This document shows positions 6,873-16,605 of a stretch of DNA of 56,173 nt, in pieces. Made by a program: the position numbers and the translations under genes. The notes below the pieces were generated by a model, which did not search any database, had not been told where the DNA came from, and was given only the letters and a program-made list of their open reading frames with translations. The first letter of the stretch is position 1; the number at the start of each line of letters is the position of its first letter. Origin of the DNA: Oscillospiraceae bacterium (GTDB taxonomy: Bacteria > Bacillota > Clostridia > Oscillospirales > Ruminococcaceae); NCBI GenBank assembly GCA_017547245.1, contig JAFYQD010000001.1, positions 1-56,173 on the forward strand, in the 5' to 3' direction.

Positions 6873-9500
6873 ATGCTTACACCTGAGGAAATGCAGCGCA
6901 TCACACCTATGATGAAGCAGTATTTTGCCATCAAAGAAAATCACAAAGATCATATTTTGTTCTATCGTCTCGGCGACTTTTACGAGATGTTCTTTGATGA
7001 TGCGCTCAAGGTATCCAAAGAGTTAGAGTTGACCCTGACCGGCCGCGACTGCGGTCTTGATCATCGTGCGCCCATGTGCGGTGTTCCTCATCACGCCTGC
7101 GAAACCTATATCTCCAAACTGATCAAGAGGGGATATAAGGTTGCCATTTGCGAACAGCTGGAAGACCCCTCCACCACCAAGGGAATGGTGCGTCGCGGTG
7201 TCATCCGTGTTGTAACTCCCGGTACTCTGATTGAATCCAGCATGCTGGATGAAGGAAGCAACAACTATATTTGCTGCATTGGCTGTACCGATGAAGGTTA
7301 TGGTCTTGCTTTTGCCGATATTTCTACCGGTGAAATCAAGCTGACTGCGTTGGACAAAGGCGATGATAACGGTGTTATCAACGAACTTGGTCGTTTTTGT
7401 CCCAGCGAAATTATTTTTAACAGTGCCTTTTTGGACAAGCAGAAAATTGCAAAATTCATCAAGGATCGCTTGGCCTGCACCGCAGACCTGGCCGATGATT
7501 ATGATTTTGAATATGCACGTGCATCCGATTTATGCATGAGCCACTTCAAGACAGATTCTTTGGAGTCGCTTGGCCTTTCGGAGCGCAGAAGCATGGTTTG
7601 CACCCTTGGCGGCCTGCTTGGTTATCTGCACAACACACAACAGGTTGGCGTGGAACGCCTTATGACCCTTGATATGTATGCTGAAGATCAGTTTATGGAT
7701 CTTGGGCTTATCACCCGTCAAAACCTTGAGGTAACCCAGACCATAAGAGGCGGAGAACGCCGTGGTTCGCTGCTGTGGGTGCTGGATGAAACCAACACCG
7801 CTATGGGCAAACGTCTGCTTAAGGCCTGGATTGAACAGCCGCTGAAGAACCCTGCAGCCATCAGCAAGCGCCTTGCCGCAGTGGATGAACTGTTTGGCAA
7901 TACCGTCCTGTTGGGTGAGGTTAAAAACCAGCTGACCGGTATCTATGATATGGAACGTCTTATGACCCGTATCATCTATGGCAATGCAAGTCCTCGTGAC
8001 GTGCGTGCCTTTGGCGGTGCTATTTCAAGACTGCCCGGTCTGGTGGATCTTCTGTCGGTATGCAATTCGGGTGCCCTTCAGGAAATACATAAGGAAATTG
8101 ATCCCCTGCATGAACTGTGCGATTTGATTGACCGTGCTGTTATAGAAGAGCCTCCTGTCAACCTGAAGGACGGCGGTGTAATTAAGGCAGGATACAATGC
8201 CGAACTGGATGGTTACCGTGAACTAAGCAGCAACACCCGTGAAGTGATTGCCGCTATGGAGGCCACCGAGCGTGAGCGCACCGGAATCAAAGGCCTGAAA
8301 ATTGGCTATAACCGTGTGTTTGGATACTATATTGAAGTAACCAAGTCTTATCTTTCCATGGTGCCGGCAGAGTATATCCGCAAGCAGACCCTTGCGGGTG
8401 CTGAACGTTATATCACCGAAGAGTTGAAAACTTTGGAAGAGAAGGTTTTGACTGCTCACGAACGGATTCTGTCTTTGGAATCCGCCTTGTTCCAGGAATT
8501 GCTGCATACCATTGCAGGTCAGCTTCCTAAAATTCAGCGCACAGCTTCGGCCGTTGCCCGTTTGGACGTTTTGGGCAGTTTTGCACAGGTGTCTTCCCGT
8601 TTTGGATACTGCAGACCTGAGGTTGACCTCTCGGACGAAATTAACATTCGGGATGGCCGCCACCCTGTGGTAGAGCGTATGATGGACGGCATGCCCTTTG
8701 TGCCCAATGACACCAAACTGGATTGTGAAAGCAATCAGATTGCAATCATTACAGGCCCCAACATGGCAGGTAAATCCACCTATATGCGTCAGACAGCATT
8801 GATTGTTCTGATGGCCCAGATTGGCTGCTTTGTTCCTGCAAAGTCGGCGCACATCGGTGTTGTGGATGGCATCTATACCCGTGTTGGTGCGTCGGACGAC
8901 CTTTCGGCCGGTCAATCCACCTTTATGGTAGAAATGAGCGAAGTGGCTTCTATCCTGAAAAACGCCACCCGCAACAGTCTGCTTATTTTGGATGAAATTG
9001 GCCGTGGTACCTCTACCTTTGACGGTATGAGCATTGCCCGTGCTGTGGTGGAATACATTGCCGACCAACGCAAGCTGGGTGCAAAAACCCTTTTTGCCAC
9101 CCATTATCATGAGCTTACCGATTTGGAAAACGTTATTTCCTGCGTTAAGAACTATAACATTGCCGTAAAGAAAAGGGGAGATGACATCACCTTCCTGCGG
9201 CGTATTATTCCCGGCGGTGCCGATGACAGCTATGGCATTGAGGTTTCCAAGCTGGCCGGCATTCCTGAATGGGTTATCAAACGTGCCCACGAGGTGCTTT
9301 CTCAGCTGGAAGAAGGTCAGGCTGTGTCTGCTCCCAAGATTAAGGCTCGGTTTGTTTCGGATGAAGAAGATTCCGGACAGCTTAGCTTCTCTAATCCTGC
9401 CGCAGACCGCATCATGGAACGTCTGAAGGGAATAGATGAGAATACTGTCAGCCCTCTTGAGGCTTTGGGTATTCTGTTTGAACTGAAAAAGATGATGTAA
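6873..9500 (+). CDS. mutS: DNA mismatch repair protein MutS
   Basis: An 875-residue mismatch-recognition ATPase of usual length. The N-terminal mismatch-binding motif GDFYEMF lies near residues 32-38, followed by connector, core and clamp regions. The ATPase domain has Walker A GPNMAGKST near 628-636 and Walker B LDEIGRGTSTFDG near 705. The C-terminal helix-turn-helix ends in LEALGILFELKKMM. It is followed by mutL 69 bp downstream and preceded by the YlbF-like gene in the same direction, so an operon is likely. MutS recruits MutL to mispaired DNA. Confidence 0.98.
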   Translation: MLTPEEMQRITPMMKQYFAIKENHKDHILFYRLGDFYEMFFDDALKVSKELELTLTGRDCGLDHRAPMCGVPHHACETYISKLIKRGYKVAICEQLEDPSTTKGMVRRGVIRVVTPGTLIESSMLDEGSNNYICCIGCTDEGYGLAFADISTGEIKLTALDKGDDNGVINELGRFCPSEIIFNSAFLDKQKIAKFIKDRLACTADLADDYDFEYARASDLCMSHFKTDSLESLGLSERRSMVCTLGGLLGYLHNTQQVGVERLMTLDMYAEDQFMDLGLITRQNLEVTQTIRGGERRGSLLWVLDETNTAMGKRLLKAWIEQPLKNPAAISKRLAAVDELFGNTVLLGEVKNQLTGIYDMERLMTRIIYGNASPRDVRAFGGAISRLPGLVDLLSVCNSGALQEIHKEIDPLHELCDLIDRAVIEEPPVNLKDGGVIKAGYNAELDGYRELSSNTREVIAAMEATERERTGIKGLKIGYNRVFGYYIEVTKSYLSMVPAEYIRKQTLAGAERYITEELKTLEEKVLTAHERILSLESALFQELLHTIAGQLPKIQRTASAVARLDVLGSFAQVSSRFGYCRPEVDLSDEINIRDGRHPVVERMMDGMPFVPNDTKLDCESNQIAIITGPNMAGKSTYMRQTALIVLMAQIGCFVPAKSAHIGVVDGIYTRVGASDDLSAGQSTFMVEMSEVASILKNATRNSLLILDEIGRGTSTFDGMSIARAVVEYIADQRKLGAKTLFATHYHELTDLENVISCVKNYNIAVKKRGDDITFLRRIIPGGADDSYGIEVSKLAGIPEWVIKRAHEVLSQLEEGQAVSAPKIKARFVSDEEDSGQLSFSNPAADRIMERLKGIDENTVSPLEALGILFELKKMM

Positions 9501-9569
9501 AGTTAAAACGCTTTACACAAAGGAAAGCGTGATAATAACAGAGTTTTTCCTGTGAAAGGAGGCGCAGAT

Positions 9570-11618
9570 ATGGCACAGATACAGGTTTTGCCCCGCCATG
9601 TGGCTGAATTGATTGCCGCAGGCGAAGTGGTGGAACGTCCCTCTTCGGTTGTAAAAGAATTGTGCGAAAACGCAATCGATGCAGGAGCAACTTCTGTTAC
9701 GGTAGAGCTGAAAAGAGGCGGTGTCTCTTATCTACGCATCACCGATAACGGCTGCGGCATTCCCCGCAATCAGGTGGCTACTGCCTTTTTGCGTCATGCT
9801 ACCAGCAAGGTTCAGACTGCCGACGACCTGGCAGCCATCGGAACCCTTGGCTTCCGTGGTGAGGCTTTGGCTTCTGTGGCGGCCATGAGCCGTACCGAAA
9901 TGCTGACCCGCACCGAACAGGAAGCGGTTGGCACCCGTTATGTTATTGAAGGTGGGGAAGAACAAAGCTGTGAAGATGCCGGCTGCCCTGTGGGCACCAC
10001 CATCGTTGTGCGCGATTTGTTCTATAACACCCCGGCCCGTATGAAGTTTTTGAAAAAAGACGTGACCGAAGGCAATGCAGCTTCCGCTGTGGTGGAAAAG
10101 CTTGCCCTTTCTCATCCCGAGGTGGCTTTCCGTCTGATCCGTGATGGCGACGAAAAATTGCGCACCCCCGGTGACGGCAAGCTGGAATCGGCGGTTTATG
10201 CTGTATGTGGACGTGATTTTGCGGCAGGTCTTATTCCTGTTCAGGGCGGCAGGGGCGGCCTTACCATTCATGGTCTTATCAGCAAACCCGAATGCTGCCG
10301 TGCCACCCGTGGGCAACAAAGCTTTTTCATTAATGGTCGTTTTATTCACAGCAGAACTGCTGCGGCTGCTTTGGATGAAGCGTACCGCAACAGCCGCATG
10401 GTGGGCAAATTTCCCGGTTGTGTGCTGTTTATCACGGCCGAACCCCACAGTGTGGATGTAAACGTTCACCCTGCCAAAACCGAAGTGCGTTTTTCTGACG
10501 AAAAGGCCATTTTTGATTTGGTATATTACGGTTGTAAAACCGCTTTGCAGCAGATGGGCAACATTACCCAAGCTGCAGACCGCAAGCCCTCAAAGCAGAA
10601 TGTGGTAAATCCCTTTACCATTCACAATGCTCCCATTTCGGGGGAACAGCAGCGCATGTCTGCGCAGGAGTTCCGCCGTATGGTCGAACAGGAAGAACAG
10701 CCTGCCAAAAAGGCTGCCCCGGCTCCAAAGCCTTTTACTCCTGCCCCCAAGGCGCAGGAAGGACTGCGTGACAGCGGTTTTGTGCTGAAAAAGAAAGAGA
10801 AGCCCAAGCCTGTGCCTCAGCGCAGTGCTCCTTCTGATTTGGATTTGTGGAGCGGAAGGGCTGTTCGTCGTGCTGCCAAGCAGGAAGAGCCTGTTGCTGC
10901 ACAACCCCAAAATGAAATTCCGGTTGTTGCAAAGCCTGTTAAGGTTGAAGAAAGAATCGTTCCGGAACCCACTGTTGTGACAGAGCCTGCCCCCATGGTG
11001 GAAAAAGCTCAGGCTGAAGAAATCAAATCTCAGCCCAAGGCTTCTTTGAGCGCTTGCCGCATGATTGGTGAACTTCTGCAGACCTATATTCTGCTGGAAT
11101 ATGCAGGAGGATTGCTGCTTGTGGATAAACATGCTGCCCACGAGCGTATCCTGTTTGAAAAGCTCAAGAAGGATAACCAAAATCTGATGCGCCAGATGCT
11201 GCTGGAGCCTGTTTCGGTTCGTTTGAGCCGTGAACAATACAGCGCCGCCATGGAGCATATTGACGTATTTGAACCACTTGGCTTTGCTGTTGAAGATTTT
11301 GGTGAGGGTATGCTGCTCATCCGTGAAGTGCCGCTGATTCTGCCCCGTGCCGATGCAGCCGCACTTGTGGAAGAAATTGCACAAAACCTTGCCGAAAACA
11401 ATACTGCGCCCACCCCCCATATGCTGGACGATTTGCTCCATTCGGTGGCCTGCCGCTCTGCCGTAAAGGCAGGAAACCAGAGTCATACTGTGGAACTTGA
11501 AGCCATTATTGAAATGCTGGACCAAGACCCCAGCATGCGTACCTGTCCTCATGGCCGACCCATTGCGGTATCCATGAGCAAGCGTGATATTGAAAAGATG
11601 TTTGGAAGAATCGATTGA
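9570..11618 (+). CDS. mutL: DNA mismatch repair protein MutL
   Basis: A 682-residue GHKL ATPase. The N-terminal domain shows IAAGEVVERPSSVVKEL, DNGCGI and GFRGEAL, the ATP-binding motifs of MutL/HSP90 proteins. A long Pro/Ala/Lys-rich linker (about residues 375-500) joins the C-terminal dimerisation domain. The latter has the putative endonuclease and zinc motifs DKHAAHERI and ACRSAVKAG and ends with CPHGRPI, as in MutL proteins with latent nicking activity. I chose the ATG at 9570 because AAAGGAGG lies 8 bases upstream; an in-frame GTG at 9552 precedes that site. Confidence 0.97.
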   Translation: MAQIQVLPRHVAELIAAGEVVERPSSVVKELCENAIDAGATSVTVELKRGGVSYLRITDNGCGIPRNQVATAFLRHATSKVQTADDLAAIGTLGFRGEALASVAAMSRTEMLTRTEQEAVGTRYVIEGGEEQSCEDAGCPVGTTIVVRDLFYNTPARMKFLKKDVTEGNAASAVVEKLALSHPEVAFRLIRDGDEKLRTPGDGKLESAVYAVCGRDFAAGLIPVQGGRGGLTIHGLISKPECCRATRGQQSFFINGRFIHSRTAAAALDEAYRNSRMVGKFPGCVLFITAEPHSVDVNVHPAKTEVRFSDEKAIFDLVYYGCKTALQQMGNITQAADRKPSKQNVVNPFTIHNAPISGEQQRMSAQEFRRMVEQEEQPAKKAAPAPKPFTPAPKAQEGLRDSGFVLKKKEKPKPVPQRSAPSDLDLWSGRAVRRAAKQEEPVAAQPQNEIPVVAKPVKVEERIVPEPTVVTEPAPMVEKAQAEEIKSQPKASLSACRMIGELLQTYILLEYAGGLLLVDKHAAHERILFEKLKKDNQNLMRQMLLEPVSVRLSREQYSAAMEHIDVFEPLGFAVEDFGEGMLLIREVPLILPRADAAALVEEIAQNLAENNTAPTPHMLDDLLHSVACRSAVKAGNQSHTVELEAIIEMLDQDPSMRTCPHGRPIAVSMSKRDIEKMFGRID

Positions 11619-11641
11619 TTTAACCCAAAGGAGGGGAGAAC

Positions 11642-12601
11642 ATGACTGAACAGAATATTCAGCCCAGGCTGCCCCTTCTTGTTGTGGCGGGTCCCACGGC
11701 TTCGGGAAAAACCGGCTTTGGGGTTGAGCTTGCCAAACGCTGGAATGGCGAAGTAATTTCGGCCGATTCCATGCAGATATATAAAAATATGAATGTTGGT
11801 ACCGCCAAGGCCACAGAAGAGGAAATGCAGGGCATTCCTCATCATATGCTGGACTTTTTGGAACCCAACGAACAATTTTCGGTGGCCGATTTTGTGGCCA
11901 TGGCATCGGCAAAAATTGAAGAGATTGTTGCACGGGGAAAGCTGCCCATCGTGGTTGGCGGAACAGGGCTTTACATCTCTTCGCTGGTGGATAATCTTAC
12001 CTTTTCGCCCATGCCCCAATCGCCCGAACTGCGAGAACAGTTGAAGCGCAAAGCTGCCGAAGAGGGTAACGATGCCGTTTTGGAAGAACTGCGCAGCTTT
12101 GATCCTGAAGCGGCCGAGAAACTTCATGCCAACAACCTTGGGCGTGTCATCCGTGCCATCGAGGTTTATCGTTTAACCGGTGTTACCATGACCGAAACGG
12201 TAAAGAATTCCCACAAAGAACCTTCGCCTTATCGGCTTTGCATGATTGCCCTTACGGCAGAAGACCGCCAGTTCCTTTATGACCGCATCGACCGCCGTGT
12301 GGATATTATGGTGGAGCAAGGGGTTGTTGAAGAGGCAAAACAGCTTTACAATATGCCCCTTTCCAGTACCGCAAGGCAGGCCATTGGTTACAAAGAGTTT
12401 GATGGCTTTATCGAAGGAACGGCTTCCTTGCAGGAATGCATTGAAAAGCTGAAGATGGAAACCCGAAGATACGCCAAACGTCAGCTTACCTGGTTCCGCA
12501 GAGATGAGCGTTATCATTGGCTTGAGGTTGACCACTATACTTCGGCAGCCCGGATGGCAGAGGCGGCGGAAGAATGGATCAGGAATGACCTTGGAATATA
12601 G
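11642..12601 (+). CDS. miaA: tRNA dimethylallyltransferase MiaA
   Basis: A 319-residue enzyme transferring a dimethylallyl group to N6 of A37 in tRNAs reading UNN codons, the substrate step for MiaB. The P-loop GPTASGKT is at residues 17-24, DSMQIYK near 42-48, and the GGTGLYI motif near 104. A catalytic and tRNA-binding region follows, with the C-terminal motif KRQLTWFR. AAAGGAGGGGAG precedes the ATG. It lies 23 bp downstream of mutL, within the repair and modification operon. Confidence 0.97.
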   Translation: MTEQNIQPRLPLLVVAGPTASGKTGFGVELAKRWNGEVISADSMQIYKNMNVGTAKATEEEMQGIPHHMLDFLEPNEQFSVADFVAMASAKIEEIVARGKLPIVVGGTGLYISSLVDNLTFSPMPQSPELREQLKRKAAEEGNDAVLEELRSFDPEAAEKLHANNLGRVIRAIEVYRLTGVTMTETVKNSHKEPSPYRLCMIALTAEDRQFLYDRIDRRVDIMVEQGVVEEAKQLYNMPLSSTARQAIGYKEFDGFIEGTASLQECIEKLKMETRRYAKRQLTWFRRDERYHWLEVDHYTSAARMAEAAEEWIRNDLGI

Positions 12602-12631
12602 TTTTTGAAGAAAAGACAGGGAGGTGATGGT

Positions 12632-13846
12632 ATGAAAAACTGGACCGGTAGAATTGTTTCTGTTTTGGCAGTACTGTTTCTGCTTATTTATGCCGGTTAC
12701 CAGGGCTACCGTTATATGTACACCCCATACCGCACCGAAACTGCCTATGAATATACCGTAAGCGACACCCTGCAGACCAAGGGTCTGATTGTAAGAGATG
12801 AAATATTGATAGAAGGCAGCACCGAAGGTTCGCCCAGCTATTGCGTAAACGAAGGCGAAAAGGTCAAAAAGGGAACCGAGATCATTCGATATTACGACAA
12901 CGCCCAACAGGCCAGAAATGCCGCCCACGCCGAACAGCTTGACCATGAAATTGAACTGCTTACCAAGGCTCAGGATCCGGGTTCCTATATGTTTGCCAAC
13001 AGCGAATCCCTTTCGGGGCAGATTGATGAACTGATTGGTCAGATGGTGGATGAAACCGCCCTTAACGATGCTTCCGGCATTCAGGAAATCCGCACCCATC
13101 TTCTTGAAAATTTGTGTAAACGCCAGCTTTCGGTGGATGAGGCAGAGGATTTTAACGAGCGTATTTCTCATCTTCAGGCTCAGCGTGATTCTTTCAGCAA
13201 TAATGTTGCCGAAAACAACGGAAGCCTGTACGCTCCCAAACAGGGATACTTTTCCCGTTACAGCGATGGATGTGAAGCTCAGTTTTCTTCCAAGATTCTT
13301 TTTGACATGACGGCGGATGATTTGTCGGCTGCCATTGCCCGTGATTACTTGCTCAGCCACAATTCCCCGGGAAAAATCATGACAGAGCATACCTGGTATT
13401 GTGCCATGGTTTTGCCCGAAGAAGATGGCGAGCGCTTCCGTGAAGGAAGAAAGGTAGAGGTCAATTTTGATACCGAAGCCATTTCGGGCGTTGTAATGGA
13501 AGTATTCCGTGTTGAAAAAGATGACTCGGGCAGAACGATAGTCATTCTTTCCAGCAAAGAGATCATTCCCGGCATACTGTCTGCACGCAGCGTTTCGGTA
13601 AGCGTTCATTTTTCGACCTATAAGGGCCTTCGTGTCAGCGACAGTGCCGTTCGCCTTATTGACGGACAAATCGGTGTTTATATCAGCACCGGGTATGAAG
13701 TTCGCTTCCGTCCCATTGATGTGCTTTATCAGGGGGACGGTTATCAGATTTGCCGTGAAGACATTACGGCCGAAAATGGATTGAAGATGTTCGACCAGGT
13801 TATAGTGAAAGGAACCGATTTGTATGATGGAAAACCATTGCTGTGA
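12632..13846 (+). CDS. HlyD-like membrane adaptor protein in the division cluster
   Basis: A 404-residue protein with one N-terminal membrane segment (about residues 8-25) and a large extracytoplasmic part. A lipoyl/barrel-sandwich-like segment follows the membrane helix (TLQTKGLIVRDEIL), then a coiled-coil-prone middle (about 90-185), then a second barrel half with YAPKQGYFSRY and a beta-rich end. This is the layout of HlyD/RND adaptor proteins. No transporter lies beside it. It overlaps the next gene (yggS) by 23 bp and precedes sepF, so a role at the envelope during division is possible. GGGAGGTGATGG supports the ATG at 12632. Confidence 0.7.
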   Translation: MKNWTGRIVSVLAVLFLLIYAGYQGYRYMYTPYRTETAYEYTVSDTLQTKGLIVRDEILIEGSTEGSPSYCVNEGEKVKKGTEIIRYYDNAQQARNAAHAEQLDHEIELLTKAQDPGSYMFANSESLSGQIDELIGQMVDETALNDASGIQEIRTHLLENLCKRQLSVDEAEDFNERISHLQAQRDSFSNNVAENNGSLYAPKQGYFSRYSDGCEAQFSSKILFDMTADDLSAAIARDYLLSHNSPGKIMTEHTWYCAMVLPEEDGERFREGRKVEVNFDTEAISGVVMEVFRVEKDDSGRTIVILSSKEIIPGILSARSVSVSVHFSTYKGLRVSDSAVRLIDGQIGVYISTGYEVRFRPIDVLYQGDGYQICREDITAENGLKMFDQVIVKGTDLYDGKPLL

Positions 13847-14552
13847 GCAGGCTGCCCGGCGTGTAGAGACCATCCGTAAAAATATTGACAAAACTGCCGT
13901 GGAAGCACAAAGAGATCCTGCCGAAGTTCGTCTGATGGCTGTTACAAAAACAAGAACAGCCGAAGAGGTTAACGAGGTAATTGCCGCCGGCATTGATCTT
14001 TTGGGCGAGAACCGTGCACAGGAGCTTTGCGCCCGTTATGAGCAGTATGACCTTGACCGCTGCGAGATTCATTTTATAGGCCGTTTGCAGACAAACAAGG
14101 TTCGCCAGATCATTGACAAGGTAACCATGATCGAGTCGGTGGATAGCGAAAGACTGGCCCAAGAGATAAGCCGTCAATGCCGGAAGCATGGTATTGAAAT
14201 GGACATTCTGCTGGAAGTGAATATCGGGGAAGAAGAGAGCAAGGGCGGCTTTCCTCAAAACGAGCTGGAGGAAGCAGCACGCCGCATCGCACAGCTTCCC
14301 GGACTGCATATAAAGGGGCTTATGGCCATTCCTCCAATAGAAGATGAAGAGGAAAAAGCAAGGGCCTATTTTGCCGCAACAAAGCGGATATTTATTGACA
14401 TAAAGCACAAAAACATAGATAATGTTAGTATGGAAATTTTGTCGATGGGCATGTCTGGAGATTACTCTCAGGCCATTCTGGAAGGCAGCACACAGGTGCG
14501 CATCGGCACGGCTTTGTTTGGGCCGCGCAATTATCCCGCTGCACAACTATGA
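13824..14552 (+). CDS. PLP-binding protein YggS/YlmE
   Basis: A 242-residue member of the alanine racemase N-terminal-like PLP homeostasis family (YggS, YlmE, PLPBP). The PLP lysine lies in VTKTR at residue 42. Other family signatures are LLGENRAQE, HFIGRLQTNK, MGMSGDY and VRIGTALFG. The protein buffers pyridoxal phosphate and affects amino-acid balance rather than catalysing racemisation. It starts inside the 3' end of the preceding gene and is followed 35 bp later by sepF, the usual ylmE-sepF order of Gram-positive division clusters. Confidence 0.93.
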   Translation: MMENHCCEQAARRVETIRKNIDKTAVEAQRDPAEVRLMAVTKTRTAEEVNEVIAAGIDLLGENRAQELCARYEQYDLDRCEIHFIGRLQTNKVRQIIDKVTMIESVDSERLAQEISRQCRKHGIEMDILLEVNIGEEESKGGFPQNELEEAARRIAQLPGLHIKGLMAIPPIEDEEEKARAYFAATKRIFIDIKHKNIDNVSMEILSMGMSGDYSQAILEGSTQVRIGTALFGPRNYPAAQL

Positions 14553-14587
14553 TTATGCTTTATAAAGAATAAACGGAGGTAAACAAA

Positions 14588-15058
14588 ATGGGTTTGATGG
14601 ACAAGCTTCAGAAAATGATGGGTATGCCCGATGACGAATTCTATGATGAATACGACGAGCAGATGGATGATGTTGTGGATGAAACCCCCATTCAGACCAA
14701 CAGCGTTTATCAGGAACAGGAAGATTTGAGTTTCCTCGAAAATTCCAACAAGCGTAACAAGGTGGTAAATATCCACGCCACTACCCAGCTTCAGGTTGTA
14801 CTGGTAAAGCCTGAGCATTTTGAAGATGCCAGCACCATTGCTGACCACCTGAATGCCAAGCGTACTGTTGTACTTAACCTTGAATCTGCCAGCAAGGAAA
14901 TTTCCCGCCGTTTGATCGACTTCCTCAGTGGTGTTGCCTACGCCAACGAAGGTCAGATCAAAAAGGTTGCAAACTGTACTTACATCATCACCCCCTATAA
15001 TGTTGGCATTATGGGCGAAGATCTGTTGGATGAACTTTCCAACAGCGGTCTTTACTAA
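14588..15058 (+). CDS. sepF: Cell division protein SepF
   Basis: A 156-residue protein with a short amphipathic N-terminal helix (MGLMDKLQKMMGM) that anchors to the membrane, an acidic linker, and a C-terminal DUF552 domain (about 70-156) with the motif RTVVLNLE...RRLIDFLSG. SepF tethers FtsZ filaments to the membrane and shapes the division ring. The ATG has ACGGAGG 9 bases upstream. The stop overlaps the ATG of the next gene (TAATG), suggesting translational coupling. Confidence 0.95.
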   Translation: MGLMDKLQKMMGMPDDEFYDEYDEQMDDVVDETPIQTNSVYQEQEDLSFLENSNKRNKVVNIHATTQLQVVLVKPEHFEDASTIADHLNAKRTVVLNLESASKEISRRLIDFLSGVAYANEGQIKKVANCTYIITPYNVGIMGEDLLDELSNSGLY

Positions 15059-15825
15059 TGGTTGATCTTTCCCGTCTTACGGGGGATGAAAAACTGTTCT
15101 GTGCCCATATTGAGGATTTAATCGAACGATGTGAAAAAAAGTACATTCCTCAGTTTACACACTTTCTGGATGAACGACAGGTCATGATTGCCCAACAGGT
15201 GATGAACCGTGTGGGCTGGCAGGATCATATATTCTGGGGCGGATATCCCGAAGCTGGCCGCAGCATTTTGGGTGTCTTTCCTCCTTACAGCGAGTATGGT
15301 CCGGAGGATTTTCCTCTTCAGCCGATAACCTTTTCCTATCGTGCCGAAGACAGCCTTTCTCACCGTGATTTTCTCGGTTCACTGATGGCCCTGCAAATCA
15401 AGCGCGAGGCCCTTGGCGATATTCTGGTGGGGAAGGGAAGTACGGTTGTTTTTACCGCTCCTGCAGTTGCTTCGTTGATTGTAAACGAAGTCAAAAAAGT
15501 GGGATCGGTGGGAGTTAAAGTTTCGGACACGCTTCCGGAAAAACTACCGGCAGCGCACGAGTTCCAAAACATCTCCGGCACAGTAAGTTCTCTTCGTTTG
15601 GATTGTGTTGCTTCTTTGGTTACCAAACTCAGTCGGGAAAAGGCTGCACAGCTTATTCGCTCCGGACTGGTTATGGTGGACCATGCTCCCTGCATCCACG
15701 TGGATTATGTGGTAAAAGAAGGGGAGAAGCTGAGTATAAGAGGACATGGAAAGTATATGATAGGCGGCACTGACGGCCTTTCCAAGAAAGGCAGGATTCG
15801 CCTTACCGTTCAAAAATACATTTGA
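15058..15825 (+). CDS. YlmH-family RNA-binding protein with S4 domain
   Basis: A 255-residue protein of the YlmH family. The N-terminal part (to about 170) is the YlmH-specific domain with FWGGYPEAGR and a G-D-I-L-V-G segment. The C-terminal S4 domain (about 178-240) has LRLDCVASLVTKLSR and ends with a beta strand. Homologues bind RNA or the ribosome, and YlmH has been linked to rescue of stalled ribosomes in Bacillus. The ylmH gene lies between sepF and divIVA, as in other Firmicutes. Confidence 0.9.
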   Translation: MVDLSRLTGDEKLFCAHIEDLIERCEKKYIPQFTHFLDERQVMIAQQVMNRVGWQDHIFWGGYPEAGRSILGVFPPYSEYGPEDFPLQPITFSYRAEDSLSHRDFLGSLMALQIKREALGDILVGKGSTVVFTAPAVASLIVNEVKKVGSVGVKVSDTLPEKLPAAHEFQNISGTVSSLRLDCVASLVTKLSREKAAQLIRSGLVMVDHAPCIHVDYVVKEGEKLSIRGHGKYMIGGTDGLSKKGRIRLTVQKYI

Positions 15826-15844
15826 AAGGATAGGAGTACTGAAT

Positions 15845-16573
15845 ATGACTATTCCGGAAGAACTGCGCGACATTACATTTGATAGATCCGCCTTTGGCTA
15901 CCGTGCAGATGATGTCGATGACTATGTGGACAAGGTGACCGCTGTTATTACTGCTCTGTTGGAAGAAAACAGAGATTTGGAAGAAAAGCTGGAAGTTCTT
16001 GCCGCAAAGGTTGCCGAGTATAAAGAAGACGAAAGCAGTCTTCAGTCGGCCATCATCGGTGCACAGAAGCTGGGTGACAGCATCGTTCGTGATTCCAAGC
16101 TGAAGGCAGAAAGCATTTTGCGCGAAGCCAATGTGCGTGCCGAGCGTTTGGTAGAAGCCGCACAGCGCAAGGTTGAATTGGAACAGCAGAACTATGTGCT
16201 TATCCATAAGGAAGTTGCCGACTTCCGCAACAGTTTGATGGGACTGTACAAAAACCACATCGACCTGATTACCAACCTGCCTACCTTTGAAGAAGTTGAG
16301 GCCGAAAAGCCCCAGCAGGAGGAGGTTCAGCCCGAGGAACCTGTGGTGGAAGAACCGGTTTATGAAGAACCTGTTGTTGCCGCAGAACCCGAAATTGATG
16401 TTGTGGCAGAAGAATATGAAGAACCTGCCGAACAGGATTTTGAAGTGGTTGAAGAAGTAGCTGAACAGGTTGAAGAAGAACTCTATGACGAAGATTATCA
16501 GCAGGATTTCCAGCCCAGACGTTCGTCCCGGTTTGGCGATCTGCTGTTTGGTCAGAATATTGACATTAAATAA
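15845..16573 (+). CDS. divIVA: Septum site/polarity protein DivIVA
   Basis: A 242-residue DivIVA-family coiled-coil protein. The conserved N-terminal lipid-binding segment includes FGYRADDVDDYVDKV, followed by a long coiled coil (about 30-140). The region from about 150 to 220 is extremely acidic, dominated by repeated Glu-Pro-Val patterns, and the protein ends with a short basic/hydrophobic tip (RRSSRFGDLLFG). DivIVA localises to negatively curved membranes at septa and poles. The acidic tail is longer than in Bacillus DivIVA and may recruit partners. Confidence 0.92.
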   Translation: MTIPEELRDITFDRSAFGYRADDVDDYVDKVTAVITALLEENRDLEEKLEVLAAKVAEYKEDESSLQSAIIGAQKLGDSIVRDSKLKAESILREANVRAERLVEAAQRKVELEQQNYVLIHKEVADFRNSLMGLYKNHIDLITNLPTFEEVEAEKPQQEEVQPEEPVVEEPVYEEPVVAAEPEIDVVAEEYEEPAEQDFEVVEEVAEQVEEELYDEDYQQDFQPRRSSRFGDLLFGQNIDIK

Positions 16574-16605
16574 AGAAGATTTCTATTGCAAGGAGCGTAA
16601 TAAAA

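Noticed and set aside
12173-13993. 606-codon minus-strand open frame
   Set aside because: It runs antisense through miaA, the adaptor gene and yggS; the plus-strand genes have clear motifs.
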